Source: an uncultured Pelagibacteraceae bacterium (GTDB lineage: Bacteria; Pseudomonadota; Alphaproteobacteria; Pelagibacterales; Pelagibacteraceae). Taken from it: a stretch of DNA of 64,000 nt. The notes beneath the pieces are model-generated. The model saw only the letters and a program-made list of their open reading frames with translations, searched no databases and had not been told where the DNA came from. Where the stretch lies: assembly GCA_902595795.1 (NCBI GenBank), contig CACJRK010000001.1, positions 39,354 to 103,353 on the forward strand, written 5' to 3'. A program made the translations under genes and the position numbers. The stretch's first letter is position 1. Each line of letters starts with the position of its first letter. Shown one piece after another: positions 1 through 9,865 of this stretch.

Positions 1-629
1 TTAAAGAAGTTGAAAGTAATGATTTAGCCTACATAGGACATCATTCTCATACTCATGAATATCTTATCGATGTAAGTAATGAAGAATTTATTTTTGATAT
101 TGAAACAGCAAATAAAATTTTTTTGAAAGAACTTGGTTATGTACCTGATCTATTCTCTTACCCATTTGGTGAGTACTCTAAATTTATGAAAGACTATATA
201 TCAAAAAATTTTAGATATGCATTTGGTCAACACTCTGGAGTTATTGATTTAAATAAAGATAAATTTGAACTTCCAAGATTTCCTATTAATGAAAAATATG
301 GTGAATTAAAAAGATTTAAATCAATCATCAGTTATTTTCCATTAGAATATAAAAAAATTCATCCTGAGGAAAAACTACTACTTGAAAATACAAATCCACC
401 TGAGTTTAAAGTAGAATTTTTTAAAGAACAAAAAAATTTAAATAATATTAATTGTTATTCTAACGAAGGTGATATTTGGAGAAAATCAAAAATAAATTTT
501 TTAAATTATACTTTAACAATTGAATTCAAAGAACCATTCAAACCAAGAAGAGGAAGAATAAATTGCTCACTCAATGATAATGGGAAATGGAGATGGTTTG
601 GAGTACAATTTCCTATAAAAGAAAATTAA
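1..629 (+). CDS. Polysaccharide deacetylase family protein (5' end cut by window edge)
   Basis: This is the C-terminal part of a polysaccharide deacetylase (carbohydrate esterase 4-like) that would remove acetyl groups from sugar polymers. The reading frame is open to the left edge (first full codon at 3), so the TTG near 123 is internal rather than the start. Visible metal-site features are HSHTH about 14 codons into the window, matching the family's zinc-binding H-S/T-x-x-H motif, and a YPFG motif about 35 residues later, matching the R/Y-x-P-x-G motif. The C-terminal 80 residues are lysine- and asparagine-rich and do not match anything I recognise. It converges with the Bax-like gene and overlaps it by 4 bases. 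The catalytic Asp motif would lie upstream of the window. Confidence 0.8.
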   Translation, partial: KEVESNDLAYIGHHSHTHEYLIDVSNEEFIFDIETANKIFLKELGYVPDLFSYPFGEYSKFMKDYISKNFRYAFGQHSGVIDLNKDKFELPRFPINEKYGELKRFKSIISYFPLEYKKIHPEEKLLLENTNPPEFKVEFFKEQKNLNNINCYSNEGDIWRKSKINFLNYTLTIEFKEPFKPRRGRINCSLNDNGKWRWFGVQFPIKEN

Positions 630-1690
630 ATTAGACTTTCTAAATCCTTGCTCGATGGCAATAATCTTGCTTCATCAAAATCTTTCAAATTATTTTGTTC
701 AATAATTTTCTGTAAAACCTCAATATATTGGTTTCCAGTTTCAGCATATTTATCTAAATGTTTAGCTAAGATTATGCTGTCTAATTCTTTATTTTGATTT
801 CTAAGCTTTGTTCTTGCGCTTCTTAAATTTTTATAAGAGGAATGTGTATTTAGATTTCTTAAGTATGCTCTTACTGATAGCTGCAAGCTATGGAATTTCA
901 TAACTTTGTGATCTTTGCCCTTTTCAGCGTTTTTAGGTTTTAAGCCTTCACCAGACCATGTCCATTGACCAAATAAAGCATTTCCTTTTAACGCAAATCT
1001 TGAAGTGCCCCAACCTGTCTCTTTAGCTGCTTGTGCAATAGCTAGAGAAACTGGAATTTCATCCATTCTTATTTTCAATGTAGATAAATCGTTCTGTCTC
1101 ACACCATATTGCTTATATTTTTTTTCTAACCATTTCTTCTCAATATCCGTATTGCTATTTTTGTTAAGAATAGTGAATAATCTTTTTCTATCTACTCTAA
1201 TTTTGCTGTTTTCTTTCACAATTAAAGGAAGAACAATTTTTATAAACATATTTTTTCTTTTTTTAGTACTTCCAATATTTTTAATTTCATTTGGTAAAAG
1301 ACCAATATCTACTGGTTTTACTAATTTTGTATCTCTAACATCTTTTAAATTATAATTTACCTCTTTAAACAGAGAATCGATTTCAGATGTTGTATATCTA
1401 ACTAAGTTTATTTCTGAATTGTTATCCTCTAAAATATCATACAATAAATCTCTTTCATCAGTTTCGATAAATGAGTCTTCCTCCAGTACCTCGTCTTTAT
1501 TTAATTTATTATTTAAAATATTTTTTGAGTTATTAGTAAATTCTTTATTATTAAAATTTTTATCGGTAAAATTAATAATTATTGGTGCCACATAAAAAAA
1601 AGAAATTACAATAAAAGAACTTAAGAAAAATCTTGAGATTATAATAGTGCTTTTATTTCTTAAAAAATCAAATTGTTTAAATTTTTTCAT
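626..1690 (-). CDS. Bax-like glucosaminidase-domain protein
   Basis: This is a probable peptidoglycan hydrolase of the glucosaminidase family (FlgJ C-terminal/Bax type), anchored in the inner membrane and facing the periplasm. A single hydrophobic segment at residues 15-40 looks like an uncleaved anchor. It is followed by about 100 low-complexity acidic and Asn-rich residues. The catalytic domain from about residue 145 contains AKETGWGTS with the expected catalytic Glu at 224, then GNALFGQW, a typical family signature. At 354 residues it is longer than E. coli Bax because of the linker. It lies 6 bases downstream of nfu, so the two are probably co-transcribed. The substrate glycan is inferred from the family only. 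Confidence 0.8.
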   Translation of the reverse strand: MKKFKQFDFLRNKSTIIISRFFLSSFIVISFFYVAPIIINFTDKNFNNKEFTNNSKNILNNKLNKDEVLEEDSFIETDERDLLYDILEDNNSEINLVRYTTSEIDSLFKEVNYNLKDVRDTKLVKPVDIGLLPNEIKNIGSTKKRKNMFIKIVLPLIVKENSKIRVDRKRLFTILNKNSNTDIEKKWLEKKYKQYGVRQNDLSTLKIRMDEIPVSLAIAQAAKETGWGTSRFALKGNALFGQWTWSGEGLKPKNAEKGKDHKVMKFHSLQLSVRAYLRNLNTHSSYKNLRSARTKLRNQNKELDSIILAKHLDKYAETGNQYIEVLQKIIEQNNLKDFDEARLLPSSKDLESLI

Positions 1691-1696
1691 AAATTA

Positions 1697-2239
1697 TCAT
1701 TGTATTGCAATTACCTCTTTTACCTCAGGCAAATAATGGCATAACAGATTTTGAACACCTTGTTTTAAAGTCATTGTTGAACTAGGACAGCCCGAGCAAC
1801 TTCCTTGCAATTGAACTTTTACAACTCCATCTTTAAATTCCTTAAATTTTATATCTCCTCCATCTCTAGCAACAGCAGGTCTAATTTTTTGTTCTAAAAT
1901 TTTTACTATTTTTTCCTCAATTTCATTTAAATTTGAATCTTTATTTTTAATATTATCGTCAATTACAAATTCTTTACCATCTGCATAAAAATCGTTAATA
2001 AAAGAAATTACAATATGTTTTATTTCTTCCCATTTAAAATTCTCGTTCTTATTTACTGAAATAAAATCTTGTCCTAAAAAAATACTCTCAACACCATTTA
2101 TTGACAATATATTTCTTACTAATTCATTTTTAAAATCATCTTTATTTATAATTTCATAAGGACCACTATTTGAAACTTTCTTACCAGGAAGAAATTTTAA
2201 AGAATTTGGATTTGGTGTTACTTCTGTTTGAACGAACAT
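1697..2239 (-). CDS. nfuA: Nfu-type iron-sulfur cluster carrier
   Basis: This is a scaffold or carrier that hands 4Fe-4S clusters to apoproteins. The N-terminal 90 residues match the Nfu N-terminal domain (opening with QTEVTPNPNSLKFLPG). The C-terminal 75 residues are the NifU-like domain, with the cluster-binding pair C148-x-x-C151 in GSCSGCPSS and the preceding ARDGGDI motif. This two-domain form is the usual alphaproteobacterial and mitochondrial NFU1 type and is complete at 180 residues. It sits between trpS and the Bax-like gene on the same strand. The exact gene symbol varies between annotations. Confidence 0.88.
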   Translation of the reverse strand: MFVQTEVTPNPNSLKFLPGKKVSNSGPYEIINKDDFKNELVRNILSINGVESIFLGQDFISVNKNENFKWEEIKHIVISFINDFYADGKEFVIDDNIKNKDSNLNEIEEKIVKILEQKIRPAVARDGGDIKFKEFKDGVVKVQLQGSCSGCPSSTMTLKQGVQNLLCHYLPEVKEVIAIQ

Positions 2240-2291
2240 AAATTATATATAGTTAAAATTTTATGAATTAAAACTTGATAATATATTTTTT

Positions 2292-3293
2292 TTAAAAACC
2301 CACTATTTCTTTAATTCTTTTAATCTTTTTTGACGCAATCAAATTAGCTTTTTCAACTCCATCTAGAAGAATTTCATCTAAATAATGTTCATCTCCTAAA
2401 AGTTTTTTTATTTCATTAGAAATAGGTTCAATTTTATTTACAAGCTCTTCTGATAATTTTTCTTTAAATTCTGAAAAATTTTTACCTGCAAAATTTGTTA
2501 CTGAATTTTGTAATTTAGAACTAGTCAAGCTGGAATAAATTCCTAAAAGATTCTTTGCTTCTAATCTTTTATCAAGTTCCTTTAAATCTTTTGGCATTGG
2601 TAAAGGATCAGTTTTTGCTTTTTTGATTTTATTTATTATTTGATCTTTATTATCTGTTAAGTTTATTCTACTCAAATCTGATAATTCTGATTTACTCATT
2701 TTTTTTGAACCATCTTTTAAACTCATTATCCTTGAAAACTCTTTTTGTATCAATGGTTCTGGAACTTGAAGAAAATTTTCTACTTCAAAATCATTATTAA
2801 ACTTTTGAGCTATATCTCTACATAATTCTAAGTGTTGCTTTTGATCATCGCCTACAGGGACATGAGTAGCATCATACAAAAGAATATCGGACGCCATTAA
2901 AACTGGATAAGAATATAATCCAATACTAGCTTTCTCTTTATCGTTACCAGCTTTCTCCTTAAATTGAGTCATTCTATTTAACCATCCCATTCTCGCGATA
3001 CAGCTTAATATCCATGCTCCCTCAGCATGAGCCGCCACCCCAGATTGATTAAAAATTATACTTTTTTTCGGATCTATTCCACTTGCTATAAAAGTTGCAA
3101 CTGTTTCTCTGATATTATTTTTTAATTCTTTAGGATCTTGCTTGACTGTGATGGCATGTAAATCAACTACACAAAATATACATTCATTATCGTTATCGTT
3201 ATTTAGGTCTACAAAATTTTTTATAGCTCCTAAATAATTTCCTAAATGAAGATTGCCTGTAGGCTGAACTCCAGAAAATATTTTTTTACCCAT
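2292..3293 (-). CDS. trpS: Tryptophan--tRNA ligase
   Basis: This is a class I aminoacyl-tRNA synthetase that charges tRNA-Trp with tryptophan in the cytoplasm. The HIGH-equivalent is HLGN at residues 16-19 inside the family opening [15 protein letters not shown]. The KMSKS loop is intact at 198-202. [16 protein letters not shown] is the tryptophan/ATP pocket signature. It is 333 residues, the normal bacterial length. The ATG lies 4 bases after the murJ stop, so it is likely in a murJ-trpS operon. Confidence 0.97.
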   Translation of the reverse strand: MGKKIFSGVQPTGNLHLGNYLGAIKNFVDLNNDNDNECIFCVVDLHAITVKQDPKELKNNIRETVATFIASGIDPKKSIIFNQSGVAAHAEGAWILSCIARMGWLNRMTQFKEKAGNDKEKASIGLYSYPVLMASDILLYDATHVPVGDDQKQHLELCRDIAQKFNNDFEVENFLQVPEPLIQKEFSRIMSLKDGSKKMSKSELSDLSRINLTDNKDQIINKIKKAKTDPLPMPKDLKELDKRLEAKNLLGIYSSLTSSKLQNSVTNFAGKNFSEFKEKLSEELVNKIEPISNEIKKLLGDEHYLDEILLDGVEKANLIASKKIKRIKEIVGF

Positions 3294-3297
3294 AAAA

Positions 3298-4827
3298 TCA
3301 ATACTTTAATTTAATATCATTCATTTGAAAAGCTTTGATGAAATAACATACTATTAAATAGAACAATAGTCCTAATATAACGGATAAAACTAAATATAAA
3401 GATTTAATTGATTGATCAAATTCTAACTCGTATTGAAAAAAGTTTAATAAAAAGTTAAAAAATAAACCCATCATAATTGATGCAAAAATTATTTTAATAA
3501 ATTTAATAAAAAATATATGATTAAAATAAAATAATTGTCGATTTTTTAAGAATAAAAATAATAATATTGAATTAAACCAAGATGAAATAGATGTTGATAT
3601 TGGAATAATTATAAAACCAATTTCACTAAAATAATAAACACTAATGAAAATATTAAGTATTACAGATATTAAAGAAATGTAAAATGGAGTCTTAGTATCA
3701 TGATTAGCAAAGAAAAAACTTGAAAAAACTTTTATTAAAGCAAAGGCGGGCAAACCTAGTGCAAAATAATATAAAGCTAAGCTTGAATTGCTTACCGAAT
3801 TTTCATTAAAAGACCCATAACCAAATAAAGCTGAAATAATTTGCTCTGCTCCAATTATTAAAGCGATAGTTGCTGGAAGACTTAAAAATAAACTTAATTC
3901 AAGAGCTTTATTTTGTATGAGTAAAATCTTATTTTTTTTTCTAGATTGTATGTGTTTCGAAAGCTGTGGAAGGATAACAACACCAATCGCAATACCAGCT
4001 ATAGCTAGATTAATTTGATAAATTCTATCTGCATAATATAAATAAGAAACTGCACTTGCTTGAAATGACGCAATTATTGTTCCAATTAAAATATTAATTT
4101 GAGTAACCCCTGAGGAAAATACACTTGGTAATAGTTTTTTAAAAAAAAATTTAACTTTGTTACTTGCCTTTAATTTGAAATTAAATTTAGGTGAGTAATA
4201 TTTTAAAACGTATTTGTATAAAAATATTAATTGCAAAAAACCAGCTAAAGAAACACCATAAGATAAATAATAAACTAAGTAATCGTTCAAATATTTAGAG
4301 AAAATTAATATTAAAATTAAAACAATATTTAAAATTATTGGAGCCGCAGCTGCGGCTGCAAACTTGTTATGTGAATTTAGAATTGCAGAAAAAAATGATG
4401 CTAAACAAATAAATAATAAAAAAGGAAAAGTAATTCTTGTTAAATTTATTGCTACTTCCATTTTTTCTAAATCACCAACAAATCCTGGAGCAATAATTGA
4501 AACAAATACAGGCATAAAAATTTCAATAATTATTGTTAAAAATAACAAACCTAAAAAGAGAAAATTAAAAATTTCGTTTGCAAATATATTTGATTTTTTT
4601 TTTCCTTTAATTATTTCTGATGAATAACTAGGAACAAATGCTGCATTAAAAGTTCCTTCGGCAAATAATCTTCTAAAAGTATTTGGAATTCTAAATGCTA
4701 CAAAAAAAGCATCGGCTAACATTCCTGTGCCAAGAAATATTGCTATTAAAATATCTCTTAAATAACCAAGCAACCTACTTATTATAGTAAAAAAACTAAA
4801 TGTGCCTGTTGACTTAAATAAGTTCAT
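3298..4827 (-). CDS. murJ: Lipid II flippase MurJ
   Basis: This inner-membrane flippase of the MOP/MVF superfamily moves lipid II to the periplasm for peptidoglycan synthesis. It is 509 residues with about 14 hydrophobic segments. It opens with [20 protein letters not shown] and [15 protein letters not shown], both strong MurJ signatures carrying the conserved Arg residues of the central cavity. It is the first gene of a leftward murJ-trpS unit. The 125-base gap to divergent maeB should hold both promoters, but I could not fix them. Confidence 0.96.
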   Translation of the reverse strand: MNLFKSTGTFSFFTIISRLLGYLRDILIAIFLGTGMLADAFFVAFRIPNTFRRLFAEGTFNAAFVPSYSSEIIKGKKKSNIFANEIFNFLFLGLLFLTIIIEIFMPVFVSIIAPGFVGDLEKMEVAINLTRITFPFLLFICLASFFSAILNSHNKFAAAAAAPIILNIVLILILIFSKYLNDYLVYYLSYGVSLAGFLQLIFLYKYVLKYYSPKFNFKLKASNKVKFFFKKLLPSVFSSGVTQINILIGTIIASFQASAVSYLYYADRIYQINLAIAGIAIGVVILPQLSKHIQSRKKNKILLIQNKALELSLFLSLPATIALIIGAEQIISALFGYGSFNENSVSNSSLALYYFALGLPAFALIKVFSSFFFANHDTKTPFYISLISVILNIFISVYYFSEIGFIIIPISTSISSWFNSILLFLFLKNRQLFYFNHIFFIKFIKIIFASIMMGLFFNFLLNFFQYELEFDQSIKSLYLVLSVILGLLFYLIVCYFIKAFQMNDIKLKY

Positions 4828-4952
4828 AAATCATATTAGTCTTATTTTAACCCTATTGTACACTTATTATAAGAATTAATTGATGAAATATTACAATTAA
4901 TAAAAATTTTTAGAAAGAGTACAAATAGAATTAAATTTAAGAAATTTTAAAA

Positions 4953-7238
4953 ATGAAAAAAACAAAAATTGATCATTACACAGACAAAGAAGCTTTGGAT
5001 TTTCACAAAGATAAAAAACCTGGCAAGATTGAGATTATTTCCTCTAAAAATATGACAACTAAGCGAGATCTCGCTTTAGCATATTCTCCAGGAGTTGCTG
5101 CTCCAGTTAAAAAGATAAGCGAAAACCCAGAAGCAGCATATGATTACACAAGTAAAGGAAACCTGGTTGCTGTAATTAGTAATGGTTCAGCAATATTGGG
5201 TATGGGTAATTTGGGTGCACTTGCATCAAAACCTGTTATGGAAGGTAAAGCAGTATTATTTAAAAGATTTGCAGATATCAATTCAATTGATTTAGAAATT
5301 GATTGTAAAGATTCTAATGAAATAATTAATTCAATAAAAAATATTGCACCTAGTTTTGGGGGAATAAATTTAGAAGACATAGCGGCCCCAGATTGCTTTA
5401 TAATAGAGCAAAAATTAAAAGAAATTTTAGAAATTCCAGTTTTCCATGATGATCAACACGGAACTGCAATTATAACAACCGCAGCATTAATAAATGCACT
5501 AGATATTTGTGGTAAATCAATAAAAAAAATTAAAATTGTAGTCAATGGTGCTGGAGCTTCTGCACAAGCCTGTACTGAATTATTTAAAAACTCAGGGGTA
5601 AAATCGGAAAATATAATAATGTTAGATAGAAAAGGTGTGATTTACGAAGGTAGAGGTAAAGGAATTGATCAATGGAAATCTAGATATGCAGTTAAAACTA
5701 AACATAGAACTCTTGGAGATGCTATAAAGGGGGCAGATGTTTTTCTAGGATTATCTGCAAAAGGTGTATTGAAAAAAGAAATGGTTAAGTCAATGGCAAA
5801 AAATCCTATTATATTTGCTTGCGCAAACCCTGATCCAGAAATTACGCCTGAAGAAATTAATGAGATTAGAGCTGATGCAATTATTGCAACTGGAAGATCG
5901 GATTACCCTAATCAAGTAAATAATTTAATTGGATTTCCTTATATTTTTAGAGGAGCTTTAGATGTTAGATCTAAAACAATAAATGAAGAAATGAAAGTTG
6001 CTGCAGCTAATGCGATAGCTAAGTTAGCGAGAGAAGAAGTTCCAGATGAGGTTGCTGCCGCTATGGGTGGTGATAGGCCCTCTTATGGAAAAGATTATAT
6101 TATTCCATCTACATTTGATCCAAGATTAATTAGTGTAATACCAGCAGCCGTTGCAAAAGCTGCGATGGAAAGCGGCGTTGCAAGAAAAAACATTCAAGAT
6201 TTTGATTTATATAAAGATGAACTTAGACAAAGACTAGATCCAACAGTGACTATAATGCAAGGTATAAATTCATTTATTAAAAAAAAACAGAAAAGAATTG
6301 TTTTTGCTGATGGTGAAGATGAAAATACTTTGAAAGCAGCAATAGCATTTAAAAACTCTAAATTAGGGATCCCAATTCTAGTTGGTAAAGAAAGTAAAAT
6401 TAAGGAACAAATAAAAAGTATTGGCTATAACGATAATTTCGACATTGAAATTGTTAATTCTAAAGATGATGAAAAAAGAAAAAGATATGTAAGACATTTA
6501 TTTGAAAAATTGCAAAGAGAACAAGGATTATTAGAGCGAGATTGTGACAGAATGATTAGAAACGATAGGGTGGCCTGGGCTACAAGTATGGTTGCTTGTG
6601 GAGATGCTGATGGAGCAGTGACTGGAAATACTAGACGTTTTGGAGCTTCGCTTGAAAAAATTAAACAAGTTGTCGATGTTAGAAAAGGAGAAATAATGTT
6701 TGGACTCAATATGATAGTTAATAAAGGTAAAACTATTTTTATTGGAGACACAAGTGTACACGAATATCCAACTTCTGAACAAATGGCTGAAATAGCTATA
6801 TCAACAGCAAGAGTGGTAAGGCTTTTTGGATTTAATCCAAAAGTTGCATTTGTTTCTCATTCTACTTTTGGTCAACCTCTTACTAGTCGAACAAAACACA
6901 TCAGAAACGCAGTTGAAATTTTAAAAGAAAAAAAAGTTGATTTTGAATTTGATGGAGACATGCAACCAGATGTAGCTCTTAATTCTGAATATAAAGAACT
7001 TTACCCTTTCGCAAAAATTGTAGGTCAAGCAAATATTTTAATAATGCCAGGTCAACATAGTGCTGCGATCTCATATAAATTAATGAAAACTATGGGAGAT
7101 ACAAAAGTTATAGGTCCTCTATTAATTGGAGTAGGTTTGCCAATTGAGATTGCTCCACTTAGATCATCAACATCAGAAATTCTTAATCTTGCATCTATTG
7201 CAGCATACTCCGCTGATGTAATTGACTATAAAAAATAA
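4953..7238 (+). CDS. maeB: NADP-dependent malic enzyme (MaeB type, malic enzyme-phosphotransacetylase fusion)
   Basis: It decarboxylates malate to pyruvate, linking the TCA cycle to pyruvate and NADPH supply. At 761 residues it is the large MaeB form. Residues 1-420 are the malic enzyme part (TTKRDLALAYSPGVAAP; HDDQHGTAI; Rossmann loop VVNGAGASAQAC). Residues from about 430 to the end are the phosphotransacetylase-like domain (FADGEDENTLKAA; GDTSVHEYPT), which in characterised homologues is regulatory rather than catalytic. It stands alone, divergent from murJ and convergent with the BON lipoprotein gene with no spare base between their stops. No riboswitch is apparent in the 125-base leader region. 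Confidence 0.96.
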   Translation: MKKTKIDHYTDKEALDFHKDKKPGKIEIISSKNMTTKRDLALAYSPGVAAPVKKISENPEAAYDYTSKGNLVAVISNGSAILGMGNLGALASKPVMEGKAVLFKRFADINSIDLEIDCKDSNEIINSIKNIAPSFGGINLEDIAAPDCFIIEQKLKEILEIPVFHDDQHGTAIITTAALINALDICGKSIKKIKIVVNGAGASAQACTELFKNSGVKSENIIMLDRKGVIYEGRGKGIDQWKSRYAVKTKHRTLGDAIKGADVFLGLSAKGVLKKEMVKSMAKNPIIFACANPDPEITPEEINEIRADAIIATGRSDYPNQVNNLIGFPYIFRGALDVRSKTINEEMKVAAANAIAKLAREEVPDEVAAAMGGDRPSYGKDYIIPSTFDPRLISVIPAAVAKAAMESGVARKNIQDFDLYKDELRQRLDPTVTIMQGINSFIKKKQKRIVFADGEDENTLKAAIAFKNSKLGIPILVGKESKIKEQIKSIGYNDNFDIEIVNSKDDEKRKRYVRHLFEKLQREQGLLERDCDRMIRNDRVAWATSMVACGDADGAVTGNTRRFGASLEKIKQVVDVRKGEIMFGLNMIVNKGKTIFIGDTSVHEYPTSEQMAEIAISTARVVRLFGFNPKVAFVSHSTFGQPLTSRTKHIRNAVEILKEKKVDFEFDGDMQPDVALNSEYKELYPFAKIVGQANILIMPGQHSAAISYKLMKTMGDTKVIGPLLIGVGLPIEIAPLRSSTSEILNLASIAAYSADVIDYKK

Positions 7239-7832
7239 TTATTCTCTTTGAATTCTCAAATCTTCAACTAATAATATACTTGCTATTACATCTTCAACAT
7301 CAAGAATTTCTTTTGCTTCACTTATAACTAAGTCTTTTTCCTCAGAAGTTAAAGCTATTCCATAAACATAGATTTTTTTCTTATGAGTATCAATTTGATA
7401 GTTAGTTGCTTTTATATTTTTATTTACAATTAATGCTGTTCTCAACTGTGAAGTAATAAGAATATCTTTTGCAGATTGCTTGAAATTAAATTTTTCTTTT
7501 ATTTTTATATCATTTCTAACCGATCTAGTACCTTTTGTTTCCCAAGCTAATTTAGTTATTTGTAACTTTTCCTCAGGTTTATCAACTTTACCAGTTATAA
7601 AAATTCTTCCATCTAAAACTTTGGTTTTAACATTTAGAAAATATTTTTTGTTATAAGCTATAATTTTTGTTGAAATAGTTTTTTGCATTATCGAGTCATC
7701 TATCTGAGTTCCTACTGTTCTTGGATCGAATGCAACGGAAACTCCAGTTCCAACCAAACCTTTTGATCCAACGCCAGCACAACTAGATAATATAATTCCA
7801 ATTAAAAAAATTATTGATAATTTATTTTTCAT
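7239..7832 (-). CDS. dolP: BON-domain outer-membrane lipoprotein, DolP/YraP-like
   Basis: This is a predicted periplasmic lipoprotein with two BON (phospholipid-binding) domains. The signal peptide ends in a lipobox at ILSSCAG, giving Cys18 as the lipidated residue. BON repeats follow at roughly 45-110 and 120-190. The length (197) matches E. coli DolP, which supports outer-membrane integrity and BAM activity. Context strengthens the call: it lies with rsmI and an LpoA-like gene, the same set that surrounds dolP in Gammaproteobacteria. Its start overlaps the rsmI stop by 11 bases. The DolP function itself is inferred. Confidence 0.82.
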   Translation of the reverse strand: MKNKLSIIFLIGIILSSCAGVGSKGLVGTGVSVAFDPRTVGTQIDDSIMQKTISTKIIAYNKKYFLNVKTKVLDGRIFITGKVDKPEEKLQITKLAWETKGTRSVRNDIKIKEKFNFKQSAKDILITSQLRTALIVNKNIKATNYQIDTHKKKIYVYGIALTSEEKDLVISEAKEILDVEDVIASILLVEDLRIQRE

Positions 7833-8685
7833 TTTTTAATTTTAAGCAATAATTATAAATTTCTTTTTTTGATATTTTTTTATTTTTTCCAATTAAATTA
7901 GTTATTTCTTTGATTGAAAATTTTTTAATCATTTGTTTTATTATATTCTTATCTGATTCATTTAATTTTTCAGAATTATTTTTTATTCCTAATTTTTCAG
8001 ATATTACAATAGTTAACTCACCTTTTGGTTCTTTTTCAAATAAATCTAAATCATCCACTTCTTTTCTAATATATTCTTCATAAAATTTTGTTATTTCTCT
8101 ACATAAAAGTATTTTTCTACCAGTAAATTTTTTTTTTATTTCAGGTATAATTTTATTAATTTTTTTTGGAGAAACAAAAAAGACTAAGGTATTTTCAAAA
8201 TTTGATAGTCTTTCTAGCTCACTTATTAAAAACTTTTTTTTCTCTGGAAAAAAACCATAAAATAAAAATTTGTCTGAAAATCCACTTATTGATACAGCTG
8301 CTAAAACAGCTGAAGGTCCAGGTATAGGAAAAATTTTTATACCATTGTAATTACACTCCCGAACTAATATTGCACCTGGATCAGAAATACTTGGAGTACC
8401 TGCATCAGATATTAATGAAATTACTTTTCCTGATTTCAAATATTCGATAATTTTACTTAAATTTTTTTTTTCATTAAATTTATGATTTGAAATTAATTTT
8501 GTTTTAATTTCATATTTATCCATTAAATTTTTTGAAACTCGAGTATCTTCACATAAAATAAAATCAGATCCTTTTAAGACTTCTATTGCCCTTAAAGTTA
8601 TATCTTTCAAATTGCCCAAAGGGGTTGATACTAAATAAAGACCATTTTCAGGTTCTTTTAATTCGATTTGTGACTTTATGATCAT
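7822..8685 (-). CDS. rsmI: 16S rRNA (cytidine(1402)-2'-O)-methyltransferase RsmI
   Basis: It methylates the ribose of C1402 in the 16S rRNA decoding centre using S-adenosylmethionine. Tetrapyrrole-methylase-fold motifs are clear: STPLGNLKDIT near the N terminus, CEDTRVS, LISDAGTPSISDPG, and PGPSAVLAA in the cofactor pocket. It is 287 residues, normal length. It is divergent from the LpoA-like gene and followed by the DolP-like gene, which it overlaps. The C-terminal 60 residues are lysine-rich and poorly conserved, as is usual for the family. Confidence 0.96.
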   Translation of the reverse strand: MIIKSQIELKEPENGLYLVSTPLGNLKDITLRAIEVLKGSDFILCEDTRVSKNLMDKYEIKTKLISNHKFNEKKNLSKIIEYLKSGKVISLISDAGTPSISDPGAILVRECNYNGIKIFPIPGPSAVLAAVSISGFSDKFLFYGFFPEKKKFLISELERLSNFENTLVFFVSPKKINKIIPEIKKKFTGRKILLCREITKFYEEYIRKEVDDLDLFEKEPKGELTIVISEKLGIKNNSEKLNESDKNIIKQMIKKFSIKEITNLIGKNKKISKKEIYNYCLKLKNEK

Positions 8686-8719
8686 AATTCAGCTCAAAAA
8701 ATATTATAATAACATTAAA

Positions 8720-9865
8720 ATGATTAAATCTATTATTTTTATTTTTTTCAGTTTCTATTTACTATTTTTTCATACAGCTAGTGCCAATGAAAAAATAAAA
8801 ATTGGATTATTAGTGCCAATGACAGGAGCTAATAAAGAAATTGGAGAATCAATTATTAAAGCAGTTAGTTTAGCTATTAAAGATATTGATAATAATTTAA
8901 TTGAAATTTATCCAAAAGATACTGCTACGAAAGCTAACCAAACTTTAAAATCTGCATTCGAATTGAGTGAAATGGGAATAAAAATTGTTATTGGTCCAGT
9001 ATTTTATGAGAGTTTAACTTATTTAGATGAAATGAAAAATTTAACATTTTTATCATTAACTAACAAAACTTTAGATCTTCCAAAAAATGTTATCTCAGCA
9101 GGAATAAATTCTACATCACAATTTAATACCATTAAAAAATTTTTAGAAACTAATAAAATTCAAAGAACAATTTTTTTGACTCCAATACAAGATTACGAAT
9201 TTGAAGTCAAAAGAGGAATGAAAAATTCAAAAATAAAAATCTATAAAGATTATGAATATAATATAGAGCCGACAAAACTTACAAAACAAATTGAAGAGAT
9301 TACTAATTATAAAATAAGAAAACAAAATTTAGATGATGAAATTACAAGAATTAAAAATTCTAATGATCCAAATAAAGAAAAAAAAATAAAAACATTGGAA
9401 AAAAAATATACTTTAGGTGGTTTAAACTTTGAAGCTGTTGTAATTGCAGATTTTGAAGAAAGTTTAAAAAGTGTAACAACTTCACTTTTATATACAGATG
9501 TTTTACCAAAAAAAAAATTTTTTATAACACTTAATCAATGGTTTGATGAGAGTTTGTTAAATGAAACTGACATTCAGCCTTTATATTATCCTTCAATAAA
9601 TAAGGATAATTTTGATGCATATAAAATAAAATATTACAACGCATTTAACGAAGACCCTACTCATTTATCGTTATTAAGTTATGATTTAGTTGGTCTTGTT
9701 TATTATTTGTCATTTAATTCAAACATAGAAAATTTAAATAAAATTTTTAAAAGAAAAAATTCATTTAAAGGAAAAATAGGAATATTTGATATTAAAGATA
9801 ATAAAATTAATCACAGACTAAACTTTTATAAAATTGAAAATCAAAAACTTATAGAAATTTTCTAA
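8720..9865 (+). CDS. Periplasmic binding-fold protein, LpoA-like (penicillin-binding protein activator family)
   Basis: This is a secreted protein with the type I periplasmic-binding (Leu/Ile/Val-binding) fold, opening KIKIGLLVPMTG as in LpoA C-terminal and ABC substrate-binding domains. I start it at ATG 8720 because the signal peptide (hydrophobic run ending in TASANE) begins there; a longer frame from 8678 would overlap rsmI. The cleavage site is SANE-like rather than a lipobox, so it may be soluble, unlike gammaproteobacterial LpoA. It is divergent to rsmI, the arrangement seen for lpoA in E. coli. It could alternatively be a transporter binding protein, but no permease genes are nearby. 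It overlaps rdgB tail to tail by 17 bases. Confidence 0.75.
   Translation: MIKSIIFIFFSFYLLFFHTASANEKIKIGLLVPMTGANKEIGESIIKAVSLAIKDIDNNLIEIYPKDTATKANQTLKSAFELSEMGIKIVIGPVFYESLTYLDEMKNLTFLSLTNKTLDLPKNVISAGINSTSQFNTIKKFLETNKIQRTIFLTPIQDYEFEVKRGMKNSKIKIYKDYEYNIEPTKLTKQIEEITNYKIRKQNLDDEITRIKNSNDPNKEKKIKTLEKKYTLGGLNFEAVVIADFEESLKSVTTSLLYTDVLPKKKFFITLNQWFDESLLNETDIQPLYYPSINKDNFDAYKIKYYNAFNEDPTHLSLLSYDLVGLVYYLSFNSNIENLNKIFKRKNSFKGKIGIFDIKDNKINHRLNFYKIENQKLIEIF

Noticed and set aside
4828..4952. Riboswitch or other structured leader before maeB
   Set aside because: Only AT-rich sequence with no stable stems or known riboswitch core was visible.
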